Shown: positions 7,647-16,650, counted from the first letter of the stretch. The stretch is 18,529 bases of DNA from Patescibacteria group bacterium (GCA_018826545.1 JAHKAL010000031.1:1-18529), one strand, 5' to 3'. Notes: a model not told the origin generated them from the sequence alone. Numbers and translations: made by a program.

Positions 7647-8248
7647 TTATAAATAAAGAAAAGAATAAGAAATATTATTGAACCTAAAATAATATATTGA
7701 AACTTTTTAAATATTGGAGCAATAATAGACCAATTTTCACCTAAAACAAAACCCGTATATCCTAAAAAGAAAACATAAATTATATTTCCTAAAAGGCTTA
7801 ATAATACAAAAGAAGGAAAATTAATTTTAGCTACACCTGCGGGAAGAGAGGTAAAAGCTCTGATTACAGGTACAACTCTTGAAATAAATACGATTTTTTT
7901 GTCAAACTTATTAAAAAGATCTATGCCTTTATTAAATTTTTCTTCGGATAAAAGTATAAATTTCCCAAATTTTTTTATGAATGCTCTTACCCAAGTTTCC
8001 CCTTTTTTATAACCAAACCAATAGGCAAGTATTCCTCCAAAGGAATTACCTAAAATGCCGATTAGAACAATTATACTAAGATGCCAATATCCTTGACTTA
8101 CCAAAAAACCCGCGAAAGGCATTGTAATAAAAGAGGGGAAAGGAATTGAGGCAGATTCCAAAGTCATTAGAACAAATATGCCAAGAAGTCCAAATTTATC
8201 TACTGATGAAATTGTTAGTTCGGTAATTATATGTACAATTTGTGACAT
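7628..8248 (-). CDS. dedA: DedA/SNARE-associated family membrane protein
   Basis: The product is a polytopic inner-membrane protein of 206 residues, the usual DedA size. DedA/VTT-domain proteins act in lipid-carrier (undecaprenyl phosphate) or phospholipid transbilayer movement and membrane homeostasis in characterised bacteria. Visible marks are Glu31 in LESASIPFPS, several hydrophobic segments (about 20-36, 56-80, 146-170, 184-200) and the Arg-containing signature SRVVPVIRAFTSLPAG (R124, R130, then P-A-G). The position after IPFPS, commonly Glu or Asp in the family, is Phe40. It is the last gene of the metabolic run, 12 bases after gpmI, and converges with lexA. The substrate is not predictable. 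Confidence 0.9.
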   Translation of the reverse strand: MSQIVHIITELTISSVDKFGLLGIFVLMTLESASIPFPSFITMPFAGFLVSQGYWHLSIIVLIGILGNSFGGILAYWFGYKKGETWVRAFIKKFGKFILLSEEKFNKGIDLFNKFDKKIVFISRVVPVIRAFTSLPAGVAKINFPSFVLLSLLGNIIYVFFLGYTGFVLGENWSIIAPIFKKFQYIILGSIIFLILFFIYKKTKKN

Positions 8249-8260
8249 TTGAATATTTAA

Positions 8261-9925
8261 TTATTTTATCTGATCGAGAAGATTTCTTCCAGTCATGTCA
8301 GGAGGAGCTTCTAAATTTAAAAGTTTTAATACGGTTGGTGCTACATCAGCCAGTATTCCACTTTGGAGATTTTGAGGATTACCTAAATAGTTATTAGAAA
8401 CAGCTATAAAAGGAACTGGATTTATTGAATGTTCCGTATCAATTTGACCAGATTGGGAATTAATCATTTCTTCTACATTTCCATGATCTGCAATTATTAA
8501 AAGTGTCCCGTTATAGGCAAGTGTGGTATTTGCAATTTTTCCAATACAGTCGTCAACAGCTTCAACTGCCTTAATTGCAGGAGCAATATTTCCGGTGTGT
8601 CCCACCATATCAGGATTTGCAAAGTTAATTAAAATAAAAGAATAATTAGGATCTGATTTAATAAGTTCAATAAATTTATTTGTTATCTCATAGGCTGACA
8701 TTTCTGGTTTTAAATCATATGTTGGTACGTTGGGGGAAGGAATAATTATTCTATCCTCTCCTGGTAAAGCCTGCTCTCTTAATCCATTAAAGTAATAGGT
8801 GACAAATCTTTCTTTTTCGCTCTCGGAAAGTCTCAATTGTTTTAAACCCGATTCAGAAATAACTCTACCTAATGGAATTTCAATTTTCTCAGGAGAAAAT
8901 ATAACTTTTGCACCGGCTTTGACCAAAGAATCAGAATAATGAGTCATTGTAGCAAAGTATAAATTCTTAATTTTCTCTCCCCTATCAAAAACTTTTTGAT
9001 AATGCTCTACTTTAGAAAGAAGATGTGTTTTTTCATATTTTTCCAAATATGGATCAAATTCCAAATCCATACTCTGATCAGAAAAATTATCAACTAAAAA
9101 CGCAGCAGATAATTGCCTTGGCCTATCAACTCTAAAATTGAAAAAAATTACAGCATCATTTTCTTTTATTAGAGAAATTGGTTTACCAGCATTGTCAGTT
9201 ATTACAGAAGGCTCTATAAATTCATCAGTTTTACCTATTTGATAAGACATTTGTATAGCTTCTTCGGGAGTTTTTACTAAGTTTCCCTCCCCCTTAGTTA
9301 GAGCAAAGTATGCTTTTGCAGTTCTATCCCAACGTCTATCTCTATCCATTGTCCAATATCTACCCATAATTGAAGCAATTGTTCCTACACCTTCTTTTTT
9401 AATTGTTTCTCGAATTCTATTTATATAGGCATTAGATGCAGTTGGGGGCGAGTCTCTCCCATCGGTTAAAAGATGTAAATATAGATTTTTAAAATTTTCT
9501 TTTCTTGCAAGAAAAATCAATGCAAAAAGGTGTTCCAAATTTGAATGGACTCCTCCAGCTCCGACTAAACCCATTAAGTGAAGACTTGAATTATTGTTTT
9601 TAGCATGACTAAATGCGCTGAGGATTACTTCATTTGTAAAAAAAGATCCGTCTGCAATTGAAAGATTTATTCTAGCCAAATCCTGATAAACAATTTTGCC
9701 AGCACCTAGATTTAAATGTCCTGTTTCAGTGTTACCAGCCTCTCCTCTGGGAAGCCCTACAGCTTCACCTGAAGCCTCCAATTGTGTATTAGGAAAAGAA
9801 GCATATAATTTATTCATATTTGGAGTATTTGCTTGAGTAATTGCATTTCCTGGACCAGGAGCAGAAATTCCCCATCCATCAAGAACTGCTACACAAACAA
9901 AATTTGTTTTTTTATTTGAGGTCAT
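8261..9925 (-). CDS. gpmI: 2,3-bisphosphoglycerate-independent phosphoglycerate mutase (iPGM)
   Basis: This enzyme interconverts 3- and 2-phosphoglycerate with two Mn ions in the alkaline phosphatase superfamily. Metal ligands are visible: D16 (VLDGWG), D439 and H443 (NPDMVGH), D480 and H481 (ADHGN), H499 (TEHS). The nucleophile motif, normally GNSEVGH, reads GNTETGH with Thr66 at the Ser position. The inserted phosphotransferase domain keeps H127 (GAGGVHSNLEH), DGRDSPP at 155-161 and GRYWTMDRDRRWDR at 188-201. At 554 residues it is about 40 longer than usual; extra sequence seems to lie near 285-325. The start ATG overlaps the eno stop (ATGA), indicating translational coupling. Confidence 0.96.
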   Translation of the reverse strand: MTSNKKTNFVCVAVLDGWGISAPGPGNAITQANTPNMNKLYASFPNTQLEASGEAVGLPRGEAGNTETGHLNLGAGKIVYQDLARINLSIADGSFFTNEVILSAFSHAKNNNSSLHLMGLVGAGGVHSNLEHLFALIFLARKENFKNLYLHLLTDGRDSPPTASNAYINRIRETIKKEGVGTIASIMGRYWTMDRDRRWDRTAKAYFALTKGEGNLVKTPEEAIQMSYQIGKTDEFIEPSVITDNAGKPISLIKENDAVIFFNFRVDRPRQLSAAFLVDNFSDQSMDLEFDPYLEKYEKTHLLSKVEHYQKVFDRGEKIKNLYFATMTHYSDSLVKAGAKVIFSPEKIEIPLGRVISESGLKQLRLSESEKERFVTYYFNGLREQALPGEDRIIIPSPNVPTYDLKPEMSAYEITNKFIELIKSDPNYSFILINFANPDMVGHTGNIAPAIKAVEAVDDCIGKIANTTLAYNGTLLIIADHGNVEEMINSQSGQIDTEHSINPVPFIAVSNNYLGNPQNLQSGILADVAPTVLKLLNLEAPPDMTGRNLLDQIK

Positions 9926-11190
9926 TTTTGAAAAGTAAGTTCAGATTCTATTGCAGAAAGCCTATTATATTTTGCAACACGTTCTCCTCTAGCTGGAGCA
10001 CCAAATTTAACATAATCAGCTCCTATCCCCACAGCAAAATCAGCTATAACAGAATCATTAGTCTCCCCCGATCTATGGGAAACTACTATCTTCCAGTTAG
10101 CATCTTTGGCCATTTTAATAACATTTAGAGTTTCTGAAAGAGTCCCTATTTGATTAGGTTTTACTAAAATTGCGTTGCAGGCTTTTTCCTCAATTGCCTT
10201 TTTAACTCTTTTGGGATTCGTTGCTAAAAGATCGTCTCCAACAATAATAAGATCCTTGGAAAGTTCATTAACAATTTTCTTCCAACTTTCCCATCCATCC
10301 TCATAAAAAGGATCCTCTATTAATGCAAGTTTATATTGTTCATTAAGACTTTTGTAAAACTCCAAAAGCTGATTATCATCCATTGAAGCTGATTTATCTC
10401 TTATAGTGTATTCACCATTTTTGTAAAAACTCCCGGCTGCAACATCAAGGCCTAAAAATACATCTCTTCCCAATTGATATTTTGTTTGCCTAATAGATTC
10501 TACAAATACTTCCAAGGCATCAGCATTAGTAAAAAGATTAGGTGCATATCCTCCTTCATCTCCAACAGAATGAATGGCACCTCTTCTTGAAAGGTTTTTC
10601 CCAATTGTTAAATAAATTTCTACGCACTCCTGCAATCCTTCATAAAAACTTTTAGTTGTTACGGGAATTACATGGAATTCCTGAAAGTCCAAATTTCCTG
10701 CACCATGGAGACCACCATTTATCATATTAAAAAGTGGAGTAGGCATCTTTACTTTACATTTATTGCCAGACTGTTGTGCTAAATAATTTATCCAAAAAAA
10801 CTGATTTGTATTTGCAGCAATTGCACCTGCCTTGGCTACTGCAAGTGAAATAGAAAGAATTGCATTACCTCCTAATTTGGATTTATTTTCTGTTCCATCA
10901 ATTTGAATAAGTTTATTATCAATTGCAACTTGTTCTCTGGGATCCATTCCAACAATAGCTGGTCCTAAAACACTATTAACATTCTCTACTGCCTTCAAAA
11001 CTCCTCTGCCGAGAAATCTATCTGGATCGTTATCTCTTAATTCCACTGCTTCATAGGAACCTCTTGAACTTCCAGATGGAACTGATGCTGCAACAACGTG
11101 ACCAGACTCTAAAAGACATCCTGTTTCAACTGTAGGATTTGCTCTTGAATCCAAAATTTCTCTAGCCCATGTTCTTTTTATTTTTGACAT
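9922..11190 (-). CDS. eno: Enolase (phosphopyruvate hydratase)
   Basis: Enolase reversibly dehydrates 2-phosphoglycerate to PEP in the cytosol. It has 422 residues, close to the usual length. Mg ligands are D249 (GLDVAAG), E292 (IEDPF) and D319 (VGDDLL). The catalytic pair is E212 (GDEGGYAP) and K344 (LVKPNQIG), and the SHRSGET loop at 371-377 holds the substrate-binding residues. Loop 1, usually SGASTG, reads SGSSRG at 39-44, keeping the second Ser. The stop is TGA within the ATGA overlap with gpmI, which also shows that UGA is not recoded here. It follows ppsA by 7 bases. Confidence 0.97.
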   Translation of the reverse strand: MSKIKRTWAREILDSRANPTVETGCLLESGHVVAASVPSGSSRGSYEAVELRDNDPDRFLGRGVLKAVENVNSVLGPAIVGMDPREQVAIDNKLIQIDGTENKSKLGGNAILSISLAVAKAGAIAANTNQFFWINYLAQQSGNKCKVKMPTPLFNMINGGLHGAGNLDFQEFHVIPVTTKSFYEGLQECVEIYLTIGKNLSRRGAIHSVGDEGGYAPNLFTNADALEVFVESIRQTKYQLGRDVFLGLDVAAGSFYKNGEYTIRDKSASMDDNQLLEFYKSLNEQYKLALIEDPFYEDGWESWKKIVNELSKDLIIVGDDLLATNPKRVKKAIEEKACNAILVKPNQIGTLSETLNVIKMAKDANWKIVVSHRSGETNDSVIADFAVGIGADYVKFGAPARGERVAKYNRLSAIESELTFQK

Positions 11191-11197
11191 TTTATAT

Positions 11198-13468
11198 TTA
11201 AGAAATTATTTTTTTCTCTGCATTAATTATTAAATCTTTTGTTCGGGAAATTGCATCGGGGTTAATGGATATACTAGTTATTCCGGCATTAACTAACATA
11301 TCTGTATATTCTTCATAAATAGATGGCGCTTGCCCACATATTGATGAAGTAATTCCATTTTTATTACAAGTTTTAATCACCTTTTTAATGGCCCAAAGAA
11401 CCGCAGGAGATCTTTCGTCAAATGCACTTGCAACTTCAGAATTATCTCTATCTGTTCCTAAAATTAGCATTGTTAAATCATTTGAACCAATGGAAATTCC
11501 GTCAATTCCAACTTTAATAAAATCTTCTAAGAGAATTACATTGGTGGGAAGTTCTACCATCATCCAAAACTTGAAGGTTTTATCTTCAAATAACCCTTCT
11601 GTAGCTACGATTCTTCTTACTTTAGATAACTCTTCCGGAGATCTGACAAATGGTGCCATTAACCATAAATTAGAATACTTTTCCCTTACTTTCTTTATTG
11701 CTTGAAGTTCTAAAGAAAAAACTTCAGGTGAAACAACATATCTAAATGCACCTCTAAAACCAAGCATTGGATTGGATTCAATTGGTTCCCAATTTTTTCC
11801 TCCTTTTAATGCAGAATACTCATTAGTTTTAAAATCAGTTGCTCTATAAATAACAGGCCTTGGATTAAAAGCGTCACAAATTTTAGTTATTCCTTTTGTC
11901 AAATCATTTATAAATTCTTTTTGCTTTTTTTGTTTTATTGCTTCTTTTGGATGAATTCCAAAGTTTGCAATCATAAATTCAGCTCTTAAGAGTCCAACTC
12001 CGTCTACAGGTTTTTTAGCAATTTCTTTAGCTAAATCAGGTTCACCTAAATTTACATATAGTTTTGTAGCTGTTTTAGTTTGAGAAGTTTTTTTCTCTTT
12101 TACTACACTTTTTGTATTTTTCAAAATTCCCATAAAAACTTCACCTGTTACACCATTGACTGAAACTATCTGGTTATTTTTAAGTACTTCAGTTGCAGTC
12201 TTAGTTCCAACCACGCAAGGAATTCCCAATTCCCTTGAAACTATTGCAGCATGAGAAGTTTGCCCACCTTGGTCTGTAACAATCGCACTTGCCCTTTTCA
12301 TTGCAGGGACAAAGTCGGGCGAAGTCATGGTAGAGACTAAAATATCTCCAGGTTCTATTTTTGAAATTTCCTTAGATGTAAAAATAATTTTTACAGGTCC
12401 TGTACCAATACCGGGTGAGGCAGGACTGCCAGAAAGAATAGGGGTTGGTGAAATCTTGAAAGATTCTCCATCTTTTTGGATGTTTATTTCTTTAGACTTA
12501 TTACCAATGGTTGTAACTGGCCTTGTTTGAACTATATATAGTTTTCCTTTTTCTCTTGCCCATTCTGCATCTTGTGGAAAGAAGTAATGTTTTTGTAGTA
12601 AGTCTGCATATTTTGCCAACTCAACAATCTCTTTTTCGTTTAATTTAGGACTATCGATAATTTTATTCGGAACCTTTTCTTCTTTTGTCTGTCCTGAAGA
12701 AGTTTTTATAAGTTGAACTTCCTGTGTATTGACTTCCTTTGATAATATATAAAAGGTTTCTTTTTGAACAACGTATTTATCAGGAATAACTGAACCTTGA
12801 ACAATCATTTCTCCCAATCCCCAAACTGCTTCAATTATAATTCTATCCTTTTCATTAGTTACAGGATCTATTGAAAACATGACCCCTGAAACATCAGATT
12901 GAATCATTTTTTGAACAACAACTGATATTTTTACTTTACTGTGTTCAATTTTATTAATATTGCGATAATAAATAGATCTTGGAGTAAAAAGGGATGCCCA
13001 ACATTCTCTAACTTTTTCTAAAATATTTGCTTCCCCTTTAATATTCAAAAAAGTTACTTGTTGCCCTGCAAAAGAGGCTCCGGGAGAATCTTCAGCTGTA
13101 GCGGATGACCTAACTGCAGTAAATGAATGTTTAAATCTTCCAGATAATTTCTTATATGCTTTAAAAACATCATTTTTAATTGAATGCGGAATTCTACCTT
13201 TTCTTATCTTGCTGTAGATTTGTTTTGAAACATTTTCCAGTTCTTTTGTATTTTCGTAATTTAAATTTTTTAATAATGGGTATATAAATTTATCAAGTTG
13301 ATTCTCTTTAAAAAAAAGGTCATATGCATAAACTGTTGTAGCAAATGCATCAGGAACTGGAAGTCCCACATTGTACATCTCTCCTAAATTGGCACTTTTA
13401 CCTCCAACGATCTCAACGTCGTTTTTTTGGATATCTTTTAAGAATAATATTAATGGTTGAGCAGACAT
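11198..13468 (-). CDS. ppsA: Phosphoenolpyruvate synthase (pyruvate, water dikinase)
   Basis: PpsA makes PEP from pyruvate with ATP hydrolysed to AMP and phosphate, a gluconeogenic step. The 756 residues show the standard three-part layout. The N-terminal ATP-binding domain has VGGKSANLGEM at 21-31 and RSSATAEDSPGASFAGQQ at 120-137. The swivelling phosphohistidine domain has H406 in GGQTSHAAIVS. The C-terminal PEP/pyruvate barrel has MVELPTN, GIDGISIGSNDLT and catalytic Cys711 in SICGQAPS. The phosphohistidine and Cys residues expected for activity are present. The ATG at 13468 has no Shine-Dalgarno; a likely extended -10 lies just upstream. It is followed closely by eno and gpmI, which use its product in order. 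Confidence 0.96.
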   Translation of the reverse strand: MSAQPLILFLKDIQKNDVEIVGGKSANLGEMYNVGLPVPDAFATTVYAYDLFFKENQLDKFIYPLLKNLNYENTKELENVSKQIYSKIRKGRIPHSIKNDVFKAYKKLSGRFKHSFTAVRSSATAEDSPGASFAGQQVTFLNIKGEANILEKVRECWASLFTPRSIYYRNINKIEHSKVKISVVVQKMIQSDVSGVMFSIDPVTNEKDRIIIEAVWGLGEMIVQGSVIPDKYVVQKETFYILSKEVNTQEVQLIKTSSGQTKEEKVPNKIIDSPKLNEKEIVELAKYADLLQKHYFFPQDAEWAREKGKLYIVQTRPVTTIGNKSKEINIQKDGESFKISPTPILSGSPASPGIGTGPVKIIFTSKEISKIEPGDILVSTMTSPDFVPAMKRASAIVTDQGGQTSHAAIVSRELGIPCVVGTKTATEVLKNNQIVSVNGVTGEVFMGILKNTKSVVKEKKTSQTKTATKLYVNLGEPDLAKEIAKKPVDGVGLLRAEFMIANFGIHPKEAIKQKKQKEFINDLTKGITKICDAFNPRPVIYRATDFKTNEYSALKGGKNWEPIESNPMLGFRGAFRYVVSPEVFSLELQAIKKVREKYSNLWLMAPFVRSPEELSKVRRIVATEGLFEDKTFKFWMMVELPTNVILLEDFIKVGIDGISIGSNDLTMLILGTDRDNSEVASAFDERSPAVLWAIKKVIKTCNKNGITSSICGQAPSIYEEYTDMLVNAGITSISINPDAISRTKDLIINAEKKIIS

Positions 13469-13482
13469 AATAAGGCTAATTT

Positions 13483-13491
13483 ATGATAGCA
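13483..13491 (-). promoter_or_regulatory. Possible extended -10 promoter before ppsA
   Basis: On the minus strand TGCTATCAT matches TGnTATAAT at all but one base, in the 31-base gap between the PGI/PMI gene and ppsA. Transcription would start near 13476, giving a leader of fewer than 10 bases. This could let ppsA-eno-gpmI be transcribed separately. No clear -35 is present. Confidence 0.35.
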
Positions 13492-13499
13492 CAGACTTG

Positions 13500-14576
13500 T
13501 TATATTTTGGAGAGTTCGTTTTTGAAATAGTCAACCCAAACAATTGGAGCAGGATTTTGCTCATATAAAATAGATAAATAAAAATTAACAAATGCTCCAA
13601 ATTGAATTAATTCAAAAACCTGATTTAGCCTTCCTTGTGAAGTAAGGTTTATCTCTTCAAATGGAATATTATTTTTATTTACCACATCTTTAGTTATCTC
13701 AAATCTTTTTTGAATTCTTTCAGGATACATTTTTGAGTTTATAAAAATTACAAAGAGATTGTCTTTATTGTTTTTAGGATTTTTTAACCCTTCCATCAAG
13801 TGATGATTTAGCTCAGGTATAACAAAATCCGAAGAAAAAGTTTTTGAATTTTCATTTATTTGATTATTAAATACGTGTGTTGCTCCAGATAAATGATGGG
13901 CTGAAATTAAAACAATTATTTTCCCTTTTAATTTATTTGCAATAATTTTTGCTGGGTTTTTTTGAAAACCTATTTTTTGTGCATTTTTTGAGATAATACT
14001 ATTCATTATTTCAATAGCATTACTTATTTCCTCTTTTGAGATATCTATAATTCCCAACTTAGTAGCTAAAGTAAGTTGACCAACAATTGAATATCCAATT
14101 GCCATTCTAGGTTGATTGCAGGGATTAAATTTAGGTTCTATTTGATAATAAGGAACATTGTGTTTTTTTGCTTCTTCTATTAATGGTCCACCAGTACCAA
14201 TAGCTAACCACTTTGCTTTTTTTTGCACAGCTTGTCTTACATTTTCTAGGACTTCTTCAGTTGAACCTGAATAACTGGAGCATAAAACCAAAGATTTAGA
14301 ATTAACAAAATTTGGAAGGTTATAGTCATTAACCCTTACAAAGGGAAGTTTTAATTTGTCTGAAAATGCAGTTTCTATTACTCTTGCTGTAAGTCCCGAA
14401 CCTCCCATCCCGGTAAAAACAATGTTTTCTATTTGGGAATAATCTTTTTTTATAATACTAAGATTTTCAACTTCATTCCAAGCGTGCAGACATTGTTTGG
14501 GAAGAGCAATTACTGATTCATATACACCTTCTATATCAATTTTTTTAATATCGTCCAACAAGTCAAGAACATTCAT
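13500..14576 (-). CDS. Bifunctional phosphoglucose/phosphomannose isomerase
   Basis: This sugar-phosphate isomerase converts fructose-6-P to glucose-6-P and mannose-6-P. It has 358 residues. The first SIS domain includes FTGMGGSGLTARV at 54-66 and the phosphate-binding SYSGSTEE at 101-108. PRMAIGYS at 156-163 resembles the family's PR-x-A-x-GY motif. Candidate catalytic residues by comparison with archaeal PGI/PMI are E242 (NENSK), H258 or H259 (ELNHHLMEG) and K352 (VDYFKNEL). These fit the fused-function family rather than classical PGI, which is about 450-550 residues. It begins one base after the PMM/PGM stop, so the two are tightly coupled and probably supply hexose phosphates for glycan precursors. 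Confidence 0.88.
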   Translation of the reverse strand: MNVLDLLDDIKKIDIEGVYESVIALPKQCLHAWNEVENLSIIKKDYSQIENIVFTGMGGSGLTARVIETAFSDKLKLPFVRVNDYNLPNFVNSKSLVLCSSYSGSTEEVLENVRQAVQKKAKWLAIGTGGPLIEEAKKHNVPYYQIEPKFNPCNQPRMAIGYSIVGQLTLATKLGIIDISKEEISNAIEIMNSIISKNAQKIGFQKNPAKIIANKLKGKIIVLISAHHLSGATHVFNNQINENSKTFSSDFVIPELNHHLMEGLKNPKNNKDNLFVIFINSKMYPERIQKRFEITKDVVNKNNIPFEEINLTSQGRLNQVFELIQFGAFVNFYLSILYEQNPAPIVWVDYFKNELSKI

Positions 14577-14577
14577 C

Positions 14578-15948
14578 TTAATTAGATTTTATTATATTAA
14601 TAATCTCATCTCTTTTTTCCTCCATTTTTTCTTTTGATGTTGATTCTATAATAAATCTTAACAAAGATTCTGTATTTGAAGGCCTTACAATAAACCAATA
14701 GTCTGGGTATTCAATTGTTACTCCATCAAGATAAGAAATTTTTCCGTTAGAATACCTTTCTGCAATTTCCTTCATTTTTCCTTCTTTATCTTCAACTTCT
14801 GTATTAATCTCCCCTGAGTGAAAATATTTTTTATAAGGTTTAATGATTTCAGATAAAGGTTTATTTTGTTCTGATATATAAACTAAAAACTTTCTAATAA
14901 GAGTTGTTGGAGCTTCAAATGTTCCAAAATCAAATTTGTAAAAAAAATGACCAGATGATTCTCCTCCAAAAACAGCATCAAGTTCAATCATTTTTTCTTT
15001 TATTAAAGAGTGTCCAACTTTTGTAACAACGGCTTTTCCTCCAACTTCTTCAATCATATCTTTAGTTATTTTTCCAGGTCTTATGTCATAACAAACTGTA
15101 GAACCAGGATTTTCTTTTATTGCAATTTGGGCCATTAATCCACGTAGAATTGATTGAGGAACTGTTTCTCCTTTTTCGTCAACAAAAAAATATCTATCAC
15201 CGTCTCCGTCAATAGATATACCCAAATCTGCTTTATCTTTTAAAACTTTATCTTGAACAAATTTCATATTTTCCTCTTTTAGAGGATCTGCTTCATGCAC
15301 AGGAAAAGTTCCATCAAGTTCAAAGTTCATCTCAATAACTTCACAAGGTAAACTTTTGAATATTTCCTTTATATCAACCGCACCCATTGAGTTTGCTGCA
15401 TCAATAGCAATTCTGAAAGGTTTAATTTTTTCTAAATTGATTCCTTTGCTTTCTTCTTTTACTTCCGCCTCTAATACCCCTTCTTTTTTAATTATTTCTC
15501 CTTTTGTAGAGGAAACGTTGATAAATGACTCATTTTTTACAATATCTCTTATTTCATATATTCCTCCTTCGCCACTAATAGGAAAACTTTTTTTTCTAAC
15601 AATCTTTAAACCGTTATATTCTTTAGGATTGTGTGAGGCAGAAACTTGTAATCCTCCATCATATCCGTAAAAAGCTACAGCAAAATAAAATGTTGGAGTA
15701 GTTGCTAAACCTATATCAATAACATTAAAACCTGAATCAATAATTCCTTTTATAAGACTCTCTTTTAGACAAGGAGAGGACAATCTCATATCAGAGGAAA
15801 TTACTATATTAAGTTTCTTTTGGGGGTTCTCTTTACTAAGAAAGGTTGAGTAAGCTCTTCCGATTTTATATACCAAATCTTCGTTAATTTGTCCAGGATA
15901 TTTTCCTCTAATATCGTATGCTTTAAATATTGATTCGTCTAATTGCAT
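14578..15948 (-). CDS. manB: Phosphomannomutase/phosphoglucomutase
   Basis: This alpha-D-phosphohexomutase moves phosphate between C1 and C6 of mannose or glucose. It has 456 residues and four domains in the usual order. The N-terminal signature is IFKAYDIRGKYPG near 7-19. The phosphoserine loop SASHNP at 103-108 has catalytic Ser105. The Mg loop IDGDGDR is at 246-252 (D247, D249, D251). The sugar loop is GGESSGHFFYKF, and the C-terminal phosphate-binding loop is RPSNTESLLRF. GESSGH is typical of dual PMM/PGM enzymes rather than glucosamine mutase, but sugar preference cannot be fixed from sequence. It lies 10 bases after holA and 1 base before the PGI/PMI gene. Confidence 0.93.
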   Translation of the reverse strand: MQLDESIFKAYDIRGKYPGQINEDLVYKIGRAYSTFLSKENPQKKLNIVISSDMRLSSPCLKESLIKGIIDSGFNVIDIGLATTPTFYFAVAFYGYDGGLQVSASHNPKEYNGLKIVRKKSFPISGEGGIYEIRDIVKNESFINVSSTKGEIIKKEGVLEAEVKEESKGINLEKIKPFRIAIDAANSMGAVDIKEIFKSLPCEVIEMNFELDGTFPVHEADPLKEENMKFVQDKVLKDKADLGISIDGDGDRYFFVDEKGETVPQSILRGLMAQIAIKENPGSTVCYDIRPGKITKDMIEEVGGKAVVTKVGHSLIKEKMIELDAVFGGESSGHFFYKFDFGTFEAPTTLIRKFLVYISEQNKPLSEIIKPYKKYFHSGEINTEVEDKEGKMKEIAERYSNGKISYLDGVTIEYPDYWFIVRPSNTESLLRFIIESTSKEKMEEKRDEIINIIKSN

Positions 15949-15958
15949 AAAGGTGATT

Positions 15959-16636
15959 TTATTCTAACTTTCTTATGATAAGTAAATCAAGAAGATCAAT
16001 CAATTTTGATTTGGAGGTTTTTGATTTTATATCAATTTCCGAAAGAGAATTTATAACATTTTTTAACTGAGGTAACGAAAACCTAGATGCTTGTTTTTCA
16101 AGCTTTTCCACTCTCCATGAAGGATATGGAATATTTGAAGGAAATGTTTTTACCCAATATAAGTCTCTTACATGTCTAGAAAGAAAATAAAAAATAAATT
16201 CTATTTTTTCTTTGATTAACAGCTGATGCAAAAGATTAATGCAACTAACTGAGTTTTTTGGATAAAAAGACTCTAAGAAAGAAAAAATGTTTTTAGGTAA
16301 ACTAAATTCTTGTTTTTTATCAATACTCTTGAATTTGTTAATTATTGTAGCTTTTATTTTTGAGTTTGAATACAAAAGAAGAATTCCCTTTAAGCCCTTA
16401 GAATTAATATTTATCCAATCAATATCTTTTTTGGGGAGTTTTGAAGGACTATCTAAAATATAAACTTTTTTATTATTAAATAAATCTGTTGAAGACAAAG
16501 TTTCTTGCAGAGAAAAGCCGGTTTCTTGCCCACAATTAATTACTTTCCAATTTTTTTCTTTTGCTTTAGCAATATATTCTTTAAGCTTTTCATAGCTTTT
16601 AGTGCTGTATTCTCCATGAATTAAATATATTTTCAT
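15959..16636 (-). CDS. holA: DNA polymerase III delta subunit, short form
   Basis: The delta subunit opens the beta sliding clamp as part of the clamp loader. The N-terminus IYLIHGEYSTKSYEKL fits the opening strand/helix of HolA, and SSTDLFNNKKVYILDSP at 48-64 matches the 'LF..kk.v.v' region. The C-terminal collar domain is clearest: LSRHVRDLYWVK at 152-163 and WRVEKLEKQASRFSLPQL at 174-191, followed by EIDIKSKT at 200-207. At 225 residues it is much shorter than the usual ~340, so the middle domains appear compressed. No P-loop is seen, as expected for delta. It lies between the metallopeptidase gene and the PMM/PGM gene. HolA is the best reading; the short length lowers certainty. Confidence 0.78.
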   Translation of the reverse strand: MKIYLIHGEYSTKSYEKLKEYIAKAKEKNWKVINCGQETGFSLQETLSSTDLFNNKKVYILDSPSKLPKKDIDWININSKGLKGILLLYSNSKIKATIINKFKSIDKKQEFSLPKNIFSFLESFYPKNSVSCINLLHQLLIKEKIEFIFYFLSRHVRDLYWVKTFPSNIPYPSWRVEKLEKQASRFSLPQLKNVINSLSEIDIKSKTSKSKLIDLLDLLIIRKLE

Positions 16637-16650
16637 TAAAAATCTTTTTA

